39,629 bases of DNA from contig NZ_JAFBDI010000021.1 of NCBI RefSeq assembly GCF_016908145.1, positions 1-39,629 on the forward strand, read 5' to 3'. A model generated the notes under the pieces. That model ran no database searches. It had not been told where the DNA came from and worked only from the letters and a program-made list of their open reading frames with translations. The translations under genes and the position numbers were made by a program. The DNA comes from Marinitoga litoralis (GTDB lineage Bacteria; Thermotogota; Thermotogae; Petrotogales; Petrotogaceae). The stretch's first letter is position 1, and every line of letters starts with the position of its first letter. Shown here piece by piece: positions 37,143-39,629 of the stretch.

Positions 37143-38540
37143 TTGAAAAAAAGCATTATTTATTTATTAGTTATTTTGATGGGGGTATTCTTATTAAGTG
37201 GATGTTTAACGAAAGAAAAAATGGGTGAAGAAAATAATGTGTTAAGTTTATTGGAATTAAGAAATAAAATATTAGAAAATAAAGATGTATGGAATAATTA
37301 CGATTCTCATACAACAGTATACGAAACAGAAGGTATAATAGCATATCAGTATGTTTCAAATTCTGATCCAACAAAAAATTATATATATATAGTAGATGAA
37401 AATGGTAATGGGTTAAAACTAACATATTTGAAAGCTGAAAATCATGATGGTAAATATAATATAGGAGATAAAATTAAAGTAAAAGGAGTTCCTTATTATA
37501 AAACATGGGATTATCCAAATATTTATGAGCTAAGAATGGATGTTGATAATCTTGGAGAAATAGAGGTATTAGAAACAAATTTTGGAGTTCCTTTAGATAA
37601 AGCTAAACAATTAAATTCTGAATTATCAGGTAATGATTTTGGCAATCTTGTTAAATTTACTGGAAAATATACAAGTGATGACAATTATAATAACAAAAAG
37701 TTTGAAGTGAATAATTTTGAAGTTATTGTAGATTCTCATTCTACTTTACCAGATATGACACCAAATTCAACTTATACAATAAAAGGTATTGTAGGGCAAA
37801 ATTATGGTTATAGAGTGTTTGTTTCTGATTCTTCGTGGGCTACTGTGGTTGAGTTATCTCAAGAACAGTCACAACCAACAATCGAAGCTTCAACGATAGC
37901 TCAAATTAAGCAGGAAATAAAAGAAAATTATGATTTAAAAACGGATGGTTGGAATTCAGGAGATACATCAAAAGTTCCTTTAAGAAAAATTGAAAATGCT
38001 GTAGTAGCTTATGATGGTTCAAATTATGGTTATGTTTATGCAGTAAGTTCTGATGGAACAGGAATTTATATAAAAATGGATTCTAATATAAGTGTAAATT
38101 TAGGTGATACAATTGAAACTATAGGAAGGCCTTATTATACAGAAAGAGATTCTCAAAATGGCTATTTTGAATATAGATTTAATACAACCCGTTCTGGTGA
38201 ATCGTTTTCTGTATTAGGAAATGGAAGTATTCCTTGGGATAAAGCAGATCATTTAACAATGAATAATCTACCTGGAATGGATAATATTGGAAACTTAGTA
38301 ATATTTGAAGGAAAATATTTAGGGAAAAATGATTATAATCACTATAAGTTTGATTTAAATGATGATGGTATAGGGGACATATTTATTCAAAAATATTCTT
38401 TAATGCCAGCTCTAATAGAAAATAATATATATGAAATTAAAGGAGTAGTTAGTTATTATACAGATTATGTTAACAATGAAAAAGTTGATGAAGGATTTAG
38501 AATATATGTTGGAGATTCTGCTTTTGTAACTGCAAAATAA
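37143..38540 (+). CDS. Lipoprotein with two tandem OB-fold-like repeats
   Basis: About 465 residues; signal peptide and lipobox LLSGC. The rest is an internal duplication. Repeat one runs from LLELRNKILENKDVWNNY through YIYIVDENGNGLKL, IGDKIKVKGVPYY and FGNLVKFTGKY. Repeat two runs from IAQIKQEIKENYDLKTDGW through YVYAVSSDGTGIYI, LGDTIETIGRPYY and IGNLVIFEGKY. The GDxIxxxGxPYY and GNLVxFxGKY motifs recur at matching places and resemble OB-fold modules found in secreted nucleases (YhcR-like); this is a tentative match. I chose TTG 37143, preceded by AGGGGGTG; the GTG at 37134 lies inside that ribosome binding site. A strong terminator follows. Confidence 0.78.
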   Translation: MKKSIIYLLVILMGVFLLSGCLTKEKMGEENNVLSLLELRNKILENKDVWNNYDSHTTVYETEGIIAYQYVSNSDPTKNYIYIVDENGNGLKLTYLKAENHDGKYNIGDKIKVKGVPYYKTWDYPNIYELRMDVDNLGEIEVLETNFGVPLDKAKQLNSELSGNDFGNLVKFTGKYTSDDNYNNKKFEVNNFEVIVDSHSTLPDMTPNSTYTIKGIVGQNYGYRVFVSDSSWATVVELSQEQSQPTIEASTIAQIKQEIKENYDLKTDGWNSGDTSKVPLRKIENAVVAYDGSNYGYVYAVSSDGTGIYIKMDSNISVNLGDTIETIGRPYYTERDSQNGYFEYRFNTTRSGESFSVLGNGSIPWDKADHLTMNNLPGMDNIGNLVIFEGKYLGKNDYNHYKFDLNDDGIGDIFIQKYSLMPALIENNIYEIKGVVSYYTDYVNNEKVDEGFRIYVGDSAFVTAK

Positions 38541-38545
38541 AATTT

Positions 38546-38571
38546 GAAAGCCCGATTGGGCTTTCTTTTTT
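38546..38571 (+). terminator. Terminator after the OB-fold-like lipoprotein gene
   Basis: GAAAGCCC (38546-38553), loop GATT, GGGCTTTC (38558-38565), then six Ts. It sits 16 bases before the next gene's start, so expression of that gene needs read-through or a promoter overlapping this site. Confidence 0.88.
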
Positions 38572-38587
38572 GAAAATGGAGGTAAAT

Positions 38588-39457
38588 ATGAAATTTAAAT
38601 ATTTTATAGTAATTATAATTTTGATAATATTTTTAATATTATCAAGTTGTATAACACAAAATAAAAATCTTACATATGAACTATCAAATAAAAAAATTTT
38701 ATTTGACAATGCGCATTCGCAAACAGCTGGTAACGCTGATTGGACTATACGTGGTGGTTTTTCAGATTTTGCTGATGATTTAGAAAATCTTGGAGCTCAA
38801 GTAGAAGAATGGGGAAACGATGAAACAGGTAGTAATCAAAGGGATGACGATAATCCTATTACATATGATGTTTTGAAAAACTATGATGTATATATAATAC
38901 CTGAACCAAATGTTGTATTCACAAAAGATGAGCAAAAATCAATAATTAAATATATTGATGATGGAGGAAGTGTATTTTTTATTGCAGATCATATAGGTGC
39001 AGATAGAAATAATGATGGTTGGGATTCTGTTGAAATTTTTAATGGATTTTTAAAAGGGACTCATCAAATAGAAAGCAAAAATATATATGAAGACGATTTT
39101 GTTGGAAAGTTAGGTTTTAGATTTAAAGAAAAACAATATTCTGAAGATCCGATAACTAAAATGGAAAAACATCCAATAACAGAAGGAGTGAAAAAAACAG
39201 GAGCATGGGCTGGGACATCAGAATATATAATTAATACAGAAAAAATAGCGGGTATAGTATATTATAATAAAGAATACTGGGGGCCATATGTTATAGCTGG
39301 TAAATATGGCAAAGGAAAATTTGTTGCTATAGGTGATTCTTCACCCATTGATGATGGAACAGGAACACCAGGAGATAAATTATATGATGGATATAAATAT
39401 GGGGATAATAGAAAATTAATGATAAATATAGTAAAATGGTTAGCCTTGAATAATTAA
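38588..39457 (+). CDS. Lipoprotein with a GATase-like (DUF4350-like) domain
   Basis: About 289 residues; signal peptide and lipobox LILSSC. The mature part begins KKILFDNAHSQTAGNADWTI and continues FADDLENLGAQVEEWGND, DVYIIPEPNVVF, YIDDGGSVFFIADHIG, and ends GKYGKGKFVAIGDSSPIDDGTG. This is a Rossmann-like class I glutamine-amidotransferase-type fold of uncertain activity, as in DUF4350-type proteins. It probably lacks a canonical GATase catalytic triad, since no nucleophile-elbow cysteine is visible. I chose ATG 38588 with GGAGGTAAAT directly upstream; the ATG at 38570 has none. Its neighbours are surface proteins, so a role in extracellular substrate processing is possible but unproven. Confidence 0.75.
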   Translation: MKFKYFIVIIILIIFLILSSCITQNKNLTYELSNKKILFDNAHSQTAGNADWTIRGGFSDFADDLENLGAQVEEWGNDETGSNQRDDDNPITYDVLKNYDVYIIPEPNVVFTKDEQKSIIKYIDDGGSVFFIADHIGADRNNDGWDSVEIFNGFLKGTHQIESKNIYEDDFVGKLGFRFKEKQYSEDPITKMEKHPITEGVKKTGAWAGTSEYIINTEKIAGIVYYNKEYWGPYVIAGKYGKGKFVAIGDSSPIDDGTGTPGDKLYDGYKYGDNRKLMINIVKWLALNN

Positions 39458-39522
39458 AAAAAAGGATTTAAAGGGCTAATGATAAATTCACGATAGATTA
39501 ACATATTTTACAAAGATGTAAG

Positions 39523-39551
39523 TTGACAAAAGAGAAAAATGGTGGTAATAT
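39523..39551 (+). promoter_or_regulatory. Strong promoter, probably of an rRNA operon
   Basis: A perfect -35 TTGACA (39523-39528), 17-base spacer, -10 TAATAT (39546-39551) with TGG before it, and AT-rich upstream DNA. It is the best promoter in the window. No ORF follows; instead a GC-richer RNA-like stretch begins. The 65 bases from 39458 to 39522 hold nothing else that I recognise. Confidence 0.85.
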
Positions 39552-39558
39552 ATATACT

Positions 39559-39629
39559 CGGACGCGGGAGAAAGCGTCGGAATGAAGAAGCTCCTTGACA
39601 AGTGAACAGAGACACCCAGCGGAAGTAAA
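39559..39629 (+). ncRNA. Probable rRNA operon leader with boxB/boxA-like antitermination elements
   Basis: Just after the promoter a hairpin GACGC (39561-39565)/GCGTC (39574-39578) resembles boxB. It is followed by GCTCCTTGACAA (39590-39601), close to the rrn boxA core GCTCTTTAACAA, and the stretch is GC-richer than its surroundings. The hairpin-then-boxA order matches bacterial rrn leaders. The 16S gene itself is not within the window, so this is an inference from the leader alone; another stable RNA is possible. Confidence 0.6.

Noticed and set aside
1-39629. CRISPR arrays, insertion sequences, prophage and tRNA genes
   Set aside because: No regularly spaced repeats, transposase or integrase genes, phage genes or cloverleaf-like sequences were noticed by eye.

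Overview
The window is AT-rich bacterial DNA. Gene content points to Thermotogota, probably the Petrotoga/Marinitoga group: a short D0-D1 flagellin, a toga-type beta-barrel protein, secreted GH13 and lipoprotein genes, RNase R, a LIV transporter, and a Tte-like preQ1 riboswitch. The phylum is inferred from gene content only. Starts are often TTG after GGAGG, and many promoters have an extended -10 (TGnTATAAT).

Layout. 1-4587: a branched-chain amino acid ABC operon, livJ (5' end missing and atypical), an intra-operon terminator, then livH, livM, livG and livF. 4590-5336 (minus): queT under a preQ1-I riboswitch, and a small membrane protein. 5356-9019: dnaB and rnr. 9018-9089 (minus): a GC-rich island that looks like an independent small RNA with its own promoter and terminator. 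9181-9686: a PerR-type regulator with a Per-box palindrome at its own promoter, divergent from a secreted TPR protein gene. 10478-15049 (minus): recN, a HEAT-repeat gene, murB, and a 7TM diguanylate cyclase. 15187-16848: a Pit phosphate transporter with its DUF47 partner.

16874-26156 (minus) is the most unusual part: about 9.3 kb encoding very large lipoproteins with dockerin-like repeats, Fn3-like repeats and cohesin-like C-termini. The apparent ORFs resolve into three genes. The first (24166-26156) is split by a one-base frameshift. The second (19530-24152) is split by one in-frame TAA. The third (16874-19516) is intact. In order they read anchor-cohesin, dockerin-cohesin, dockerin, which suggests a surface chain. 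Both large dockerin proteins also share a region of about 400 residues that I do not recognise.

26323-28931: flagellin and a convergent P-loop PEPCK/HPr-kinase-like protein. 29092-35014: panD, tmcAL, a secreted GH13 enzyme and priA, tightly packed. 35040-39457: surface proteins, namely a nuclease lipoprotein, a beta-barrel protein, an OB-fold-like lipoprotein and a GATase-like lipoprotein. 39523-39629: a strong promoter followed by a boxB/boxA-like leader, most likely the start of an rRNA operon whose genes lie beyond the window. Both ends of the window may be assembly boundaries.
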